From positions 1,333,901-1,397,900 of the forward strand of contig NW_004955465.1 of NCBI RefSeq assembly GCF_000276665.1: a stretch of DNA of 64,000 bases. The letters run 5' to 3'. The translations under genes and the position numbers were made by a program. Positions 12,920-23,694 of the stretch are shown here, piece by piece. The notes beneath the pieces are model-generated. The model had not been told where the DNA came from. It did not search any database and saw nothing but the letters and a program-made list of their open reading frames with translations. The stretch comes from Chinchilla lanigera (Eukaryota > Chordata > Mammalia > Rodentia > Chinchillidae). The number at the start of each line of letters is the position of its first letter. Within the stretch, counting starts at the first letter, position 1.

Positions 12920-13862
12920 AGCCAGCTTTCTGCCACCATAACACATACCTGAGTTAATCAGCTTATAAAGAGAAAAGTTTTATTTGTTTTTTTTAAAATT
13001 TTTTTATTTTAAAGAGTAAAAGAAGGATAACATAATAATAGGGGGGCCTTACCAAATTACAAACAAAGTGGCAGGAAACTATCAATGGTTATTGTTTTAC
13101 ATATTGTTATCTACAAGATAGTTTCTCAGGAAAACAAATAGACAGATAATAGTGAGTTACAGACAAAAGAGGTAGGAGATTATCAATAGTTGTTGTACTA
13201 TACTTAGGTATCTTCAAAGTGGCTTCTAAAGAATATAAATAGATCTACATGAGTGACCTACTGAATAATCATTCAATAATTCTCAATGGTTGTTGTAGGA
13301 AACACATAATAATAAACATGGATCCATTTATGAAATAGGATAGGAACAATACAAACATTACAGAGTTATGGATAGATTAGTAGGAAAATATCAATGACTG
13401 CTGTAATACATGTTGGTATCTTAGAAGTGGTTTCTCAGGAAGACAGAGATACACAAGAAGGATCTAACAAGTAGCTACAGCCTAAGGGTTGTCAAAAATC
13501 AAGTGAGCTACCTGGGGCGAAAGCCGAGAAAAGTTTTATTTGGCTCACGGTTTCAGAGATTCAAAGCCATGATCAGTCAGGCCTGTTGCTTTTGGACCTG
13601 TGGTGAGGCAGCACCTCAATGCAGGAGTACATGGTAGAACAGAACTGCTCGCCTCATGGCTGGTAAGTGAAAAAGAAAGGGACTGGAGTTTGGGGAGGTC
13701 CCATAATCCCCTTAGAGAGCATACCATCAAGGACTTGAAGACCTTCATCTAGGTCCTACCTCCTAAAGATTCCACCATCTCCCAACAGAGGCACAAGCTG
13801 GGGACCAAGGCTTTAGCACATGGGCTTTTGAGGGACATCTTAAATTCAAACTCTAGCCATTA
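12920..13862 (-). mobile_element. MaLR-type solo LTR inserted in the L1
   Basis: On the plus strand it reads ...CTTATAAAGAGAAAAGTTTTATTTGGCTCACGG..., the reverse of a MaLR LTR (MST/THE1/MLT-like). Its outer end reads GACATCTTAAATTCAAACTC. L1 sequence resumes on both sides. Without the 539-bp retrocopy that splits it, the LTR is about 400 bases. Outer boundaries are approximate. Confidence 0.75.
12987..13525 (-). mobile_element. Processed retrocopy of an unidentified polyadenylated RNA
   Basis: The block is bounded by a perfect 17-bp direct repeat, GAGAAAAGTTTTATTTG, at 12970-12986 and 13526-13542. The LTR host sequence is continuous once the block is removed. On the minus strand it starts GGCTTTCGCCCCAGG and ends with AATAAA and an A-rich tail. 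These are the marks of LINE-driven retroposition. Inside are four degenerate units about 101-107 bases apart, anchored by plus-strand TATCAATGG-like motifs near 13081, 13182, 13283 and 13389. There is no ORF. I do not recognise the parent RNA. It could be an undescribed long noncoding RNA or a SINE-like family. Confidence 0.75.
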
Positions 13863-14463
13863 ATATGTTGAAAAAAATATCTGTGCTTAACACATTTGTT
13901 GCAGTACTACTCACAATAGCCAAGAAAGATATAGAATCTACCTCACTGTCCATCAATGGCTGCACAAATAAAGAAAATGTGCTATAGATAGATACAAAAA
14001 CGAGTATTATTTGGCCATATGAAAGAACAAAACAATCATTTGCAGCAACGTTGACAGAACTGAAGTTATTATGCTAAGTGAAATAAACCAGGCGCAGACA
14101 GACAAATATCACAAGTTCTCACTTATATTTGAAAGGCAAAAATTGATCTCAAAGAAGGAGAACATAGAATAGTAATTACCAGTAGTTATTGTACTGGGGT
14201 ACAGTTGAATGAGAGGAATAATTTCTAATGTTGTATAGCACAGCAGGATAACTACGGTTAATAACAACCAGCTAAATATTTCAGTTGTAGAGAATTTCAA
14301 GGGCTCCTGACACAAGTAAATGACAAATGTCTGAGGTGGTAGAATAGCCAGTTACCCCAATCCCATCGTTACACATGGTACACACAGACTGAAATGTCAT
14401 CCTGTGCCCCCATAAACATATACAATTACTAGATGTCAATTGCAAATAAAAATACATTTAAAA

Positions 14464-15910
14464 ATTACTGTATTAAAAAATCTAAAGTTCTGGAGGATAA
14501 CAGGAAGATGGCTTCACAGCAATATGCATGTACTTGGATGCCACTAAATTTTACACTGAAAGTTAAAATGGTGAATTTTGTGTACATTTTACCAAAATAA
14601 TACACTATTTTTAAAAGCTCTTCAGGGCATTATTCAACCACAACACCCCCTCCCTGCCCTGGCTGGGTCAGCCAGCCTCAAGATTTAGACATCTCTTCTC
14701 TGTTTGCCTCCTTTGCCACCATTCTGAGCCCGCTCCTTCTGGAAAACCTAGAAGAAAGAGACGACTTGTATTTCTTTATGGGAACAAATTCTCTCTTTTC
14801 CATGGGAGGCTGTTAGCACGGAGTGGGAGTGGCACGAAAGGGCGCCTTCCTAAGCCTGTCAGAGGGCAGACACCCTAGTACTCCAGGAGGAGAGAGTCCC
14901 TTTCAGCTCCGGAATGCCTTTCATCCTCAGCACTGACAGTGTTGTGAAATTAGGCCAGGGCTTGTGAAACCATTCAAGGCTGGTCACAAAGCCCACAGCC
15001 TGCGCTAGCAAAAGTCTGCACAGAAACGTAGCCTCCCGTACCCTGACCTCCTTTTATTTTCTTTCATGCATCCCTGACCTAGATAAAGGGCTTAGAAGAA
15101 GCTCTTTCATAAGTGATGTGTTCAGATAAGTAAATCCCCTGAGAGCCGGTGCCCTGGGGTGGATCCAGACAGTTTAGTGGCATCCCATTGATTCCCCCCC
15201 TCCAGACTCCGCATCAGTTCAGGTCTCAGAGAACACAGGCTGATTCAGAGCCCATTGCTGTGATCCAACCCAGGTCCACTCAGAGCCCTCCTTAACCTGG
15301 GCAGACAGAGAAACCCCAGGGGCCTTGCCCTGGCTGCCTGCAGACCCAGCCACCACCGACAGGCACTTGCCAACTGTGGTTTGGTAACCTGGGCCATTGA
15401 GGGACTGGTGTTGTGGCCCATAAAAAAGAATTTTACTGATAAACAAGGAATGTAGAAAAGGCAGCAGCTTAATTAGATCAGGTTACGCTGACAGCAGGGG
15501 AGTTTCCAAAGAGGAATTGAACAGTGAGGGTGAGAGATTGGGGTTTTCCTGGGAGCGCCTGTCTTGTGTTTAAAATTATACACTTACTGTTGTAATTCTG
15601 ACAAGGCCATTTTCCTCTGGCTTCCAGAAGGTTCGCTTTAGATGGGAAGGGGATAAGAAGGTCTGCACAAATCAAAGCAGGATCAGGAAGTCACCCAAGG
15701 GAGGAATGGGCCTTACATCAAAAGGTTTGGTGCTGTCTTGTGACCGCCTATTGAGAACAGGATGTCTTTAAAACATTCTTCTGTTAAAAAAGAATTAGTC
15801 TGTTAAGGGTGTTGACACTTTTATTGCCAGTGGGCAGCCACTACAAACCTGGACATGTTACTGTAGTACCTCAATCTTGCCTCTGTCTGTCAAGGAATCA
15901 CTTAAAAATC
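14464..15910. other. Unassigned intergenic DNA
   Basis: No gene is visible. The part from about 15.41 kb (TGTTGTGGCCCATAAAAAAG onward) has the look of a decayed antisense LTR but I cannot assign it. Confidence 0.4.
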
Positions 15911-16058
15911 ATTTTTTGTTTTGTTTTGTTTTTTTTTTTGAGACAGGATCTTGCTATGTAGTTCAAGGCTGGCCTTGAACTCACTATCAAACTCATGTTG
16001 ATCCTCCTGCCTCAGCTCCTGAGTGCTGGGATTATCGGGATGCACCACCTTGCCCGGC
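15911..16058 (-). mobile_element. B1 SINE
   Basis: The plus strand reads poly-T, GAGACAGGATCTTGCTATG, then CTCAGCTCCTGAGTGCTGGG and ends TTGCCCGGC. It carries the rodent B1 internal duplication (two GAACTCACT/GGCTGG-like blocks). Confidence 0.88.
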
Positions 16059-17360
16059 ACTTACAATCTTAAAGGATCTGTCTTAATACTTCTCTTATTT
16101 GAGTGGCGTGGCTCTTGAGTTTGTCACAGTCCAAGGAAAGTTCTGCTGGTAAGGTTACCAAGAATTTTCCCAGTGTTTTGCCACCCCTCCAAGCATTATG
16201 GGATGCCACTGCATACACCAAGATTTTAACACTTCCAGAAGTATTCTCAGGCTTGGTGAAGTGTGGTTCTGAGTGTATCTCAACGTCTTTTCAAGTTTCC
16301 ATATCCTCCTCTTGCATAGCAGCCTCTAAAGCAATAGCCACTTTTCTGCATGGTTTCATCAGGCAAGCAAACCTCCCTCACATTACAGCGCTGTCTGTCC
16401 TTGCACTGATGAACCCCATCCCACGGTCCCCCTACTGGGGTTTTATCCACCCAGAGGGGATTCCTTCGAGCTCCATGGCTGTATCTGGCCCAGACATGGT
16501 CTGTCTCTAAGAAATGGGATCCAGGGAGTGGCAGGACCTGGCCGTTAGTATTCAGAGAGAGCCGTGGGGCTACCACATGCCCCACACTGATCCCATTCCA
16601 CCCCACGTCTCCTCTGAGGTCAGCCTGTCTCAGACCTCCTTCTGCTACTGAAGTCCCGGCATTTACCCTATAAGGAGAGGGAAAGGTGTTGGGGACAAGC
16701 CCACCTCAGGCCCCAAGTTGCCTGGCTGGTTTGCTTGAGGTAAAGATTTTCTTCAGGTGGCCGCCTTGCCATGGAGACTGATAAGAGACCACTTAAATCT
16801 GTGTAAAGCTATGTTCCAAAAGTTAACTAATTTTAGCATGAGTTTCCAGAGACTTTACAGTCAGCACAGGAAACAAATGCAATCAATGTTCTGCTCTGCC
16901 TGTATGCTCCGGGTCCCCGGCCAACAACCCTGTCCTGGTCCAAGGACCCAGAAACAATGCACGCTTCACGCTGTGACTTGTGGCTTCTTCTCCCTTTTCG
17001 TGCATGGATGTGTAACCAAAATGACCTTCTTTCCCACCCGTACGCCTAAGTCCACCCAGGCAGTGCAGCTGACTTTAGCACTGGCACTGGAGAAGTATAA
17101 TATGAAAAGCTCCCCCTGGGTCTGTGAGCTGTTCTCAAGCGTGGCTCCTGGCTCAGCCCTACCGCAGTGTGTGGGGAGTTTGACAGGAACACAAATCCTC
17201 GGTGCTGAGCAGACCTACAGACTCAGCAGGGTCCCTGGGTGCGTCTAAGTCCTGGGCACGCAGGCATGAGCTCGAGGTGATGTTCTCATTGTCCTCCACC
17301 TGTCCCTCATTAAGACTGTTTGCCCTCCTCCTGACTCTCCTACGAGTCACCATGCAAGGA
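16059..17360. other. Unassigned intergenic DNA with overlapping ORFs
   Basis: Plus-strand ORFs of 135 codons (16103-16510) and 163 codons (16757-17248) overlap minus-strand ORFs of similar size. No domain, signal peptide or splice structure is convincing, and I do not recognise the proteins. An old endogenous-retrovirus remnant is possible but not shown. Confidence 0.35.
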
Positions 17361-17490
17361 CAGTGGCTCTCAGCCCTGGCAACCTCTTAGAATCACCTGA
17401 GGAGCATTCCCAAAAGACAGATACTCTGGCACCGCCCCCAAAGGTTCTGATTTAATGCATCTGGCTGGGGCTTAAGCAGCCCACGTTGTT
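17361..17490. mobile_element. MER5A-like hAT-Charlie fossil
   Basis: It starts CAGTGGCTCTCAGCCCTGG and includes TTAGAATCACCTGAGGAGC and GGTTCTGATTTAAT, the characteristic MER5A order. Confidence 0.75.
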
Positions 17491-17639
17491 CTAACACACA
17501 GACAGGGGCTTCCGGCCTATTCACCATGAGCTCTTCGCAGAGTTCAGCGCCTTGTCAGTAAGCACCTGTTTATTCACCACCTTCTCCCTCCTCTCAGCAT
17601 AGAGGTAGCTCGTTCCCTACAATTCATCAGGCAATAAGA

Positions 17640-17795
17640 CAGACTCATAGGAGGCATTACCCAGGTGGGGAAGACTTGGATCTCAAACCTCCACCCCTCT
17701 ACTGGCTGGAGGACTTCGGGAAGATTAAATCATCCTCCTCATCCTTGGTTGCTTCATCTATAAAATAAGAATTATGCTAATTTTCCCTTCCTTTC
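17640..17795 (+). mobile_element. MIR fragment
   Basis: MIR-like order: a 'ggatctcaaacct' block, 'ctactggctggaggacttcgg', then 'ttgcttcatctataaaata'. Strongly diverged. Confidence 0.5.
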
Positions 17796-18600
17796 CTCAA
17801 GTTAGAGAGCCAATGCATGGTCTGTTCAGGTCGTCTTGGCAGAAAATAAATCTTTGAGTCTAAGAGCTTTTAAAAGGTCTGAACTGGTCTTCTGCATAGA
17901 ATTACCTATATTGATTTTTCTCTCAACTATGGGCAGAAAATGTGAACTGGTCAATTTGTGTTTGTCCAGTATTTACAGATATGAGTCGAGCCTAAAAGGA
18001 GTTGGCACACAGGCAAACAGATGCCAAACAAGATGCCATTACAACGTTCTTTATTCCAAGCCCTAAACTGTTGCAGTGGGGCCCAAGAGGAGACAGACTT
18101 CCGGTTCAACCTGACTTCTCCTAGTTCATGGGCATCTACTACGTTATACTTTCATTCACCCTCCACCCTCCACCCTTCCTCCTAACTCCTCTTTGCTTTC
18201 CGGCCCTGCAAACACTGCGTGATAACCAGCCCATTATTACCTCCTGGGCCAGCATTGGCCACCCACTCACGAATACCCAGACTCCCACAAACTACAAGTC
18301 AAGTGCTCCAGGAAGGAGAAGGCCAGTAGATCAAATGGTTCCTGAGTTAGTTGCTTAATTTCTATTTCATTTTTGTATATGGATTTTCTTCTTCCCTGAA
18401 AACAAAATAATTGTATGTTCCCCTTCTCTTCCACATCCTCCCAATAGTAATGGGATTACACAGATCAGCAGATGAAGCCTTCCTTATTTTCTATGATCCC
18501 TCCTGCTCTGAAGGAATTCTCTGGCCCTGATATAGACAACCATCTGTCACACACAGGAAAGCTCCAGACAGCTGAATGCTGTTCTGGATTCATGTTTCTC
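17796..18600. other. Unassigned intergenic DNA
   Basis: Only short unrecognised ORFs are present and no repeat can be named. Confidence 0.5.
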
Positions 18601-18992
18601 AGCCCATTTTCTGTTGCTGTAACTGAATAGCAAAGACTGAGTAACCAATAAGGAAAAGGTTTCTTCAGCTCATGGTCCTGAAGGTAGCAGGGGATGTTCA
18701 AGATTGGGTGCCACATGTGGTGAGGTCCAGCTTGCCGGTGGGGACTCTGCGTAGTCCTGAGGCACCACAGGGCATCACAGGGCATGTGAGACTGAGCGTC
18801 CTAATTCAGGTCTCCTTATAAAGCCACAGTCCCGTTGGAGTAGGGCCCCACTCTTCTGGCTTCTTCTAACTTCAGTTACCTCCCTTAGGCTCCACCTCAA
18901 AACAACTCACTCAGATCAAGTTTCTACCTTTTTATCTTCACAGTGGGCATAGAATTTTTATGTGAGTTTTGGTGGGGACATTCAAGCCATAG
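18601..18992 (-). mobile_element. MaLR-type LTR
   Basis: The plus strand reads TTTCTGTTGCTGTAACTGAA, an 'aaaggtttcttcagctcatggt' block, CTTAGGCTCCACCTC and GGTGGGGACATTCAAGCC. This is the reverse-complement MaLR pattern also seen at 12.9, 24.8 and, in the other orientation, 22.4 kb. Confidence 0.75.
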
Positions 18993-19385
18993 CAACTTGT
19001 GTGTCCTTTAGCAGACCGTGAGTTCCCTGGAGTCAGGGCCATGTACTCCCGGAGCTTGGCATACACAAAGTACTAAAACATTTGTTGAAGGAAAGAATGC
19101 GTACAGCCCCCTCTAATCCAATCTATCCTTCCTATCAAATCACACTTTGTAGAAGGTCTGCTAACCTCTTGCACCAGTGACCCACTTGGTTGAGTGTACT
19201 GATCCTTTTAGATTTCTTGCTTTTTCATACTGCAGAGTCTGAAGACAAAAGAAATAGCGTTAAATATGAGAAGGAGGAAAAGCAGAAAAGGTTAGGGAAA
19301 AACAGGAACACTCTTAGCAAATACTGGGTGGGCATTTACTTTGTCCTCCTGCAGGGCTGAGCAGCACTCAGTCAAAATACAGCTG

Positions 19386-19470
19386 ACTGCTGGGGATGTA
19401 GCTCAGCGGCACAAGCGCCTGCCTGGCAAGCCAAAGGTCCTGAGTTCAATTGCCGCTACCCTGCTCCCAA
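19386..19470 (+). mobile_element. ID-type SINE
   Basis: CTGCTGGGGATGTAGCTCAG, GCCTGCCTGGCAAGC and GAGTTCAATTG follow the order of a tRNA-Ala-derived SINE. It is not a functional tRNA because the acceptor stem and 3' half do not fold. Confidence 0.88.
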
Positions 19471-20061
19471 AATACAGCTGATCATTTTCCAGTTAATTTC
19501 CTCGGGGGTGGGGAGGTACCTGTAAGTGAACAAAAAGAATATTGCATTTTTTTTCTCTTTTTCTCTAACAAAAGACAAACTCTCCCTCATTTTTAAAATT
19601 TGTATTTATGCCTCGATAATTCCTTTTATTATTTTGACATCTGGTTTTCCCTGGGAAATGCCACTTTTCTAGCAGAACTCCTTCCTATTCCTAAAGAGCA
19701 ATTTTTGATGCCAAAGCTGGAATGAGGCCAACAGCTCATGTTTCCACCGAAAATCAGATATTGATTTTTGTGATAAGTGACCAGGAATAAGTGCATGTGA
19801 GAGCCTGGTTTATTTAGGACCTCAGCATCCTTTGATGTCTCAAATATACATGCTAAAGGTGCACCAGCAATGTCTAAGACTAGTTTCCTTTCTCAAAATA
19901 TGTTCCTCATTCTACTGGGTTCTTCTTAACTTTGTCCTGTGTTCATTGATCTAGCCCCCAGCTCAGAAGTGGAGAGTTGTAAAGCTATTCCTTCATGTTT
20001 CTTTTCTTCTTCTTTTCCCATTCTCCTCTCTTTCTTCTTCATTATATTTTATTTATTAATT
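19471..20061. other. Unassigned intergenic DNA
   Basis: A/T-rich with pyrimidine runs near 20.0 kb. No gene or named repeat. Confidence 0.5.
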
Positions 20062-20211
20062 TTGGGGTTTTTTTGGACACAGGATCTCACTACATAGTTC
20101 AAGCTGGCTTTGAACTCACTATGTAGCCCAGGCTGACCTCGAACTTGCAGCAGTTCTCCTGCCTCAGCCTCCTGAATGCTGGGAATACAGGTGTGCACCA
20201 CCACGCCCGGC
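20062..20211 (-). mobile_element. B1 SINE with internal duplication
   Basis: The plus strand carries ACACAGGATCTCACTACATAG, two successive 'caggctg/aagctgg ... gaactcactatgtagcccagg' blocks and the end CACCACGCCCGG. The duplication is typical of rodent B1. Confidence 0.9.
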
Positions 20212-20287
20212 CCTTCTCTGTACTTTCATCTTGATCAGTGGAGCTGCTGGAACATTCAGAGAAGCAGCTCCTCCATGTCTGAACAAT

Positions 20288-20368
20288 GGTGCTGGCTGCA
20301 GTTGTGACTCAGTGGTAGCGTGTGTGTCTAGCATGTGACACACTCTGGGTTGTCTCCAGCACTTCAAA
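20288..20368 (+). mobile_element. Diverged ID-type SINE
   Basis: GCTGGCTGCAGTTGTGACTC followed by AGTGGTAGCGTGTGTGTCTAG and CTCCAGCACTTC resembles an ID element with many substitutions. Confidence 0.6.
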
Positions 20369-20732
20369 ATAATAAGTATAGTGTGAGTTTTATTTTCCCT
20401 GTAAAAGACTATATCTAAAATCTTATAGACTTCTACATCAGTCATGAATTACTAGAAAAATAAAATTAAGAAGCTATTCAAAACACAAGCCCTTAATATT
20501 TATGATTATTTTCGATAGAGAGAAAAGTACTCTGTCAAGTTGCTATAAAAGTGTCTAAATTCTTACTGTCAATTTCTGTACTTGCCTCACAGGCCAGTAA
20601 TAGATGGTTCATGGATCAGACTTCAAATACCACTGTCTTTGTTAATCAGCAAGAGACACAGTGCTGTGCTACATCCCAACATTTCGGTCGATGATGGACA
20701 GCATCTATGAAGTGGTCCCATAAATCACATGG

Positions 20733-20935
20733 CAGCCGGGCATGGTGGCACATGCTTGTAATCCCAGCGCTCCAGGGGTCTGAGGCAGGAGGATTGCAAG
20801 TTCAAGCTCAGCCTGGGAAACTTAGTGACAAGGCAAGACTCTCTCTCAAAGTCAAAAAAAAATTTACAAAAAAGACTGAGGATGTAAATCAATGCAAAGG
20901 CCCTGGATTCAATCCTCAGCTTCAAACGAAAAACA
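20733..20935 (+). mobile_element. B1-ID dimeric SINE
   Basis: It begins CAGCCGGGCATGGTGGCACA (B1), passes TAATCCCAGCG and an A-rich linker, then an ID half ending GGATTCAATCCTCAGC. The flanks AATCACATGG and ACACCACATGG suggest a target duplication. Confidence 0.88.
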
Positions 20936-22107
20936 CCACATGGCCTCGTGACACCATAATTGTCTTAGCTGTATGTACACTTCATGATGCTTTGATAACT
21001 TCAAAGTCACCTAATGGTCCATTCCTGCCTTACAGTGTTTGGTTTAAAAGAAAAGCTCAAAACACACATTCTTCACCTCAAATCTTAACAAACTAACCAA
21101 AACCCTCTGCACACACGCATATGCATACAGCAAAGCAGCGTTACAGTTAAATATATAGACTCTGGATTCAGATGTGCACATTTGTAAGCTGTGTCCACTT
21201 GAGCTCATTTACTATAAAATACCCAGGGTGATTATAATAGCACTGCCTCAAGGTTAAGACAATTCATGACAATATACATGCAGCTCTTAGAGGAGCAGGC
21301 TCTGAACACACGGATGGAAATATTCTTTTTGTTTGCTCAACTGAAGACGTCTGTGTTGTCTTGCTCAGCATTTCCATCTACAAGATGAAGATGGACCTGT
21401 GGGTTACTCAGAACACCAGTGCCAGTCTTCTTTCCTCAGCACCTGGAAACATTTCCTGTTGGTTGGTAGACTCCTACAGGGTGGCTGACCTGGTTCACCG
21501 ATGTGAATAGTATCCCAACCCTTGCTGTTGCTGCCCTCTGCTGCTGCCATTGAGAATTACACTCCTGCAGCAAGGCTGGTGAACTCTTAAACCAGTGGAG
21601 GAAGGGTTAATATATACTGTGTTCAGGATTTGGTCGACCATACTAGAATTCTTTTTTTTACAGTACCTCTAACATTGTAGCTCTGCATTTTGATGAGGGC
21701 ATACAGTCTACAGCTGCTTCTGGACATTGCCACTGAATGTGTCTCTTGGTACCGCAAGCTCAGCACGGCCAGTTCTCACGCCTAATCCTCACTGCCTTTC
21801 TCACTATTTCTTGTGCCCTTATAAAATGTCTGGACTCGAGTCCCAAGCAGGCTATGATCTCTCCTCTTTCATATCTTTTTAGTTGCCCAAACTAGACCCT
21901 CCTTCCTCTCTCTACGAGGGTATTTAGCACCTCTAGAGAACCTCTTGCCTCCAAGTTGTTTCCCTTGGCACATCTTTGAGACCCACTATTAAAAAGAGTC
22001 TCTGATCTGCACCTCTTGTTCACGGCCCTTGCCTGTCCAGGTCCCTTCTGTCTTCTCCATCAATCCCTTCCTGCTTTTGAGACTCATCTCTCATGACCAA
22101 TTAGTGC
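20936..22107. other. Intergenic DNA with a MIR remnant
   Basis: At about 21,150-21,300 a MIR-like order is visible ('ctctggattcagatg', 'gtaagctgtgtccacttgagc', 'ttactataaaat'). The rest is unassigned. Confidence 0.4.
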
Positions 22108-22226
22108 TTTTTTTTTTTTTTGGTTAAAAAGATCCTGTTTTTCTATAAAAGTTTTGCGTGTGTGTGCTAGAGAAGGAAGATAGGACCTCATGCATGCTAA
22201 GCACATGAGCTACCCCAAGCCCTAAA
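22108..22226 (-). mobile_element. Diverged ID-type SINE
   Basis: Plus-strand poly-T is followed by 'gatcctg', 'gacctcatgcatgctaagcac' and 'gagctaccccaagccc', the reverse of an ID element, with extra sequence inside. Confidence 0.6.
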
Positions 22227-22360
22227 AATTCTTCCTAGTCTATTGTAATGCTATGTCCTCCATGGTCCTTCCTGCGTTGGTCATTGCAGAACACTGTACC
22301 TCCTTTGCTGGAGTATTTCTTGCATCTCCCTCAGGTTGCTCTTGGGTTGTTGCTTGCTGC

Positions 22361-22706
22361 TATGGTTTATATCTAGATGTTCTTGAAAGCTTCATGTGGT
22401 TATATGGGACCTTTGGAGAGTGATTGGATTACAAGAGTGGATAGTAGAAAGTTGAGAAGTAAGGCTATCGGGCACGTGACCTGGAATGATAAATCTCCTT
22501 CCCGGCTGTCGCCTTCACATTCTGCTTCCTAGATGCCATGATGTGAGTGGCTGTCCTCCACCAGGTTCTTTCACCGTGCCTTCCTGCCTTGGAGCCAGCC
22601 AACTCTGGATTAAAAGTGTGAGCCAAATTAAACCTCTCCCCCTTTAAACTGTGGGTGTTGGATGTTGATTGTGTCCTGGCAATGAGAAAGTGACTAAGAC
22701 ACTTGG
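22361..22706 (+). mobile_element. MaLR-type LTR
   Basis: It starts TGCTATGGTTTATATCTAGATG. It includes GGAGAGTGATTGGATTACAAG, GATGCCATGATGTGAGTG, GGAGCCAGCCAACTCTGGAT and TGAGCCAAATTAAACCTC, and ends AGTGACTAAGACAC. This is a readable forward MaLR solo LTR. Confidence 0.85.
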
Positions 22707-23604
22707 GTAAATTTCTTTTTTAAAAGATTTTCTGATTACAAAATGGTTTGTTGAAACGTGGAGAATTAATGAACAAAATGATAATACTAAAGACAACTTT
22801 TAGAACTTTGGTTCTAGTTAAGATTCAGAATAACACGGATGGATTTACCTCCTGCCTGAAATGACAAAAAAACTTACATAAAATAGTGGTTTTGAAGACA
22901 GTAGGCATGAGGAACAAAGGACACCAGTGCTATGCCTGTGATTGCCTCAGTTTACTGTCCCAGGGGAGTTCAGTGTTGCAGAACCCCAGGGGAGTTCTGT
23001 GTTGCAGTTCTGGGTTGCACTGGCCATGCTGAGCTTGTGGGACACACTCATGACCTCATGCTTACCAGATGGATACTTGCCCAGATGGACACTTTGAGGT
23101 GAGGAGGAAGAGCTGAGGGACCAGGGAAGCCTCAGTGGCTGAATTTCAGAGGTCAGAGGATTACAGCAAAGAGGACTGCACCAAGTGTGAGCTCTGAGGA
23201 CCTACACAGGGTCAGCAGAGCACCGATCAGGGCCTGTGCGGGAGGAAAAGACCTGAGGTTAAGGAAAGAATCTTCCTGAATGGTTAGAGATGACTGAACC
23301 CACTGGCCCAGGAGAATCAGTGCCCTTTCCCACAGCCAGACTGGAAACCCTCACAAGTCAGGCAGCACCAGGCGGAGAACTCAGCAGGCTCTTACTGAGT
23401 AGTGAGAATCATTAGCCCTAGGATAAACTTTGTTCTGACCCAGTATAATAAATATTAAGCAAAACCCAATAGAATCAAACTATTCCCAAGTTGCTGAAAT
23501 GCCCCAGAACAAAGCTTAAGAATATTTATAGGAAGACAATTATAGGCAGAACTCAACAAGATTAAATTCATAATGTGTGCCATCTAATAAAAATTTATCT
23601 GGCA
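22707..23604. other. Unassigned intergenic DNA
   Basis: Near 22,965-23,010 a short phrase (CCAGGGGAGTTC...TGTTGCAG) occurs twice in tandem. Otherwise I see nothing. Confidence 0.45.
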
Positions 23605-23694
23605 TTTTTTTTTTTTTTTGGTACCAGGAATTGAACTCATGACCTCAGGCTTGCCAGGCAAGCACTTAAGCCACTGAACCATACCCCTGGCCCC
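23605..23694 (-). mobile_element. ID-type SINE
   Basis: Poly-T, GGTACCAGGAATTGAACTC, CTTGCCAGGCAAGCAC and CACTGAACCATACCCCTGGC form a complete reverse-oriented ID element with its A tail. Confidence 0.9.

Larger units (their letters stand above)
9236..14463 (+). mobile_element. L1 (LINE-1) fossil, 5'-truncated and interrupted
   Basis: Degenerate ORF2 is readable in order. The endonuclease-domain region spans 9.2-10.1 kb (around 9,916 it encodes VEYTFFSSAHGTFSRSDHIL). The reverse-transcriptase region spans 10.7-11.5 kb, with FVDDVILY near 11,420 at the position of the catalytic YADD box. The C-terminal region spans 11.9-12.9 kb, followed by a 3' UTR ending in an AATAAA-containing A-rich tail near 14,440-14,463. 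There are many stops and frameshifts, so it is dead. ORF1 is absent. Two ID SINEs and one MaLR LTR are inserted in it. Confidence 0.9.

Noticed and set aside
19386..19470. tRNA-like sequences with box A and box B (also at 11.06, 12.32 and 20.29 kb)
   Set aside because: They are ID-type SINEs derived from tRNA-Ala, with A-rich tails and target duplications and without a foldable acceptor stem. They are not tRNA genes.
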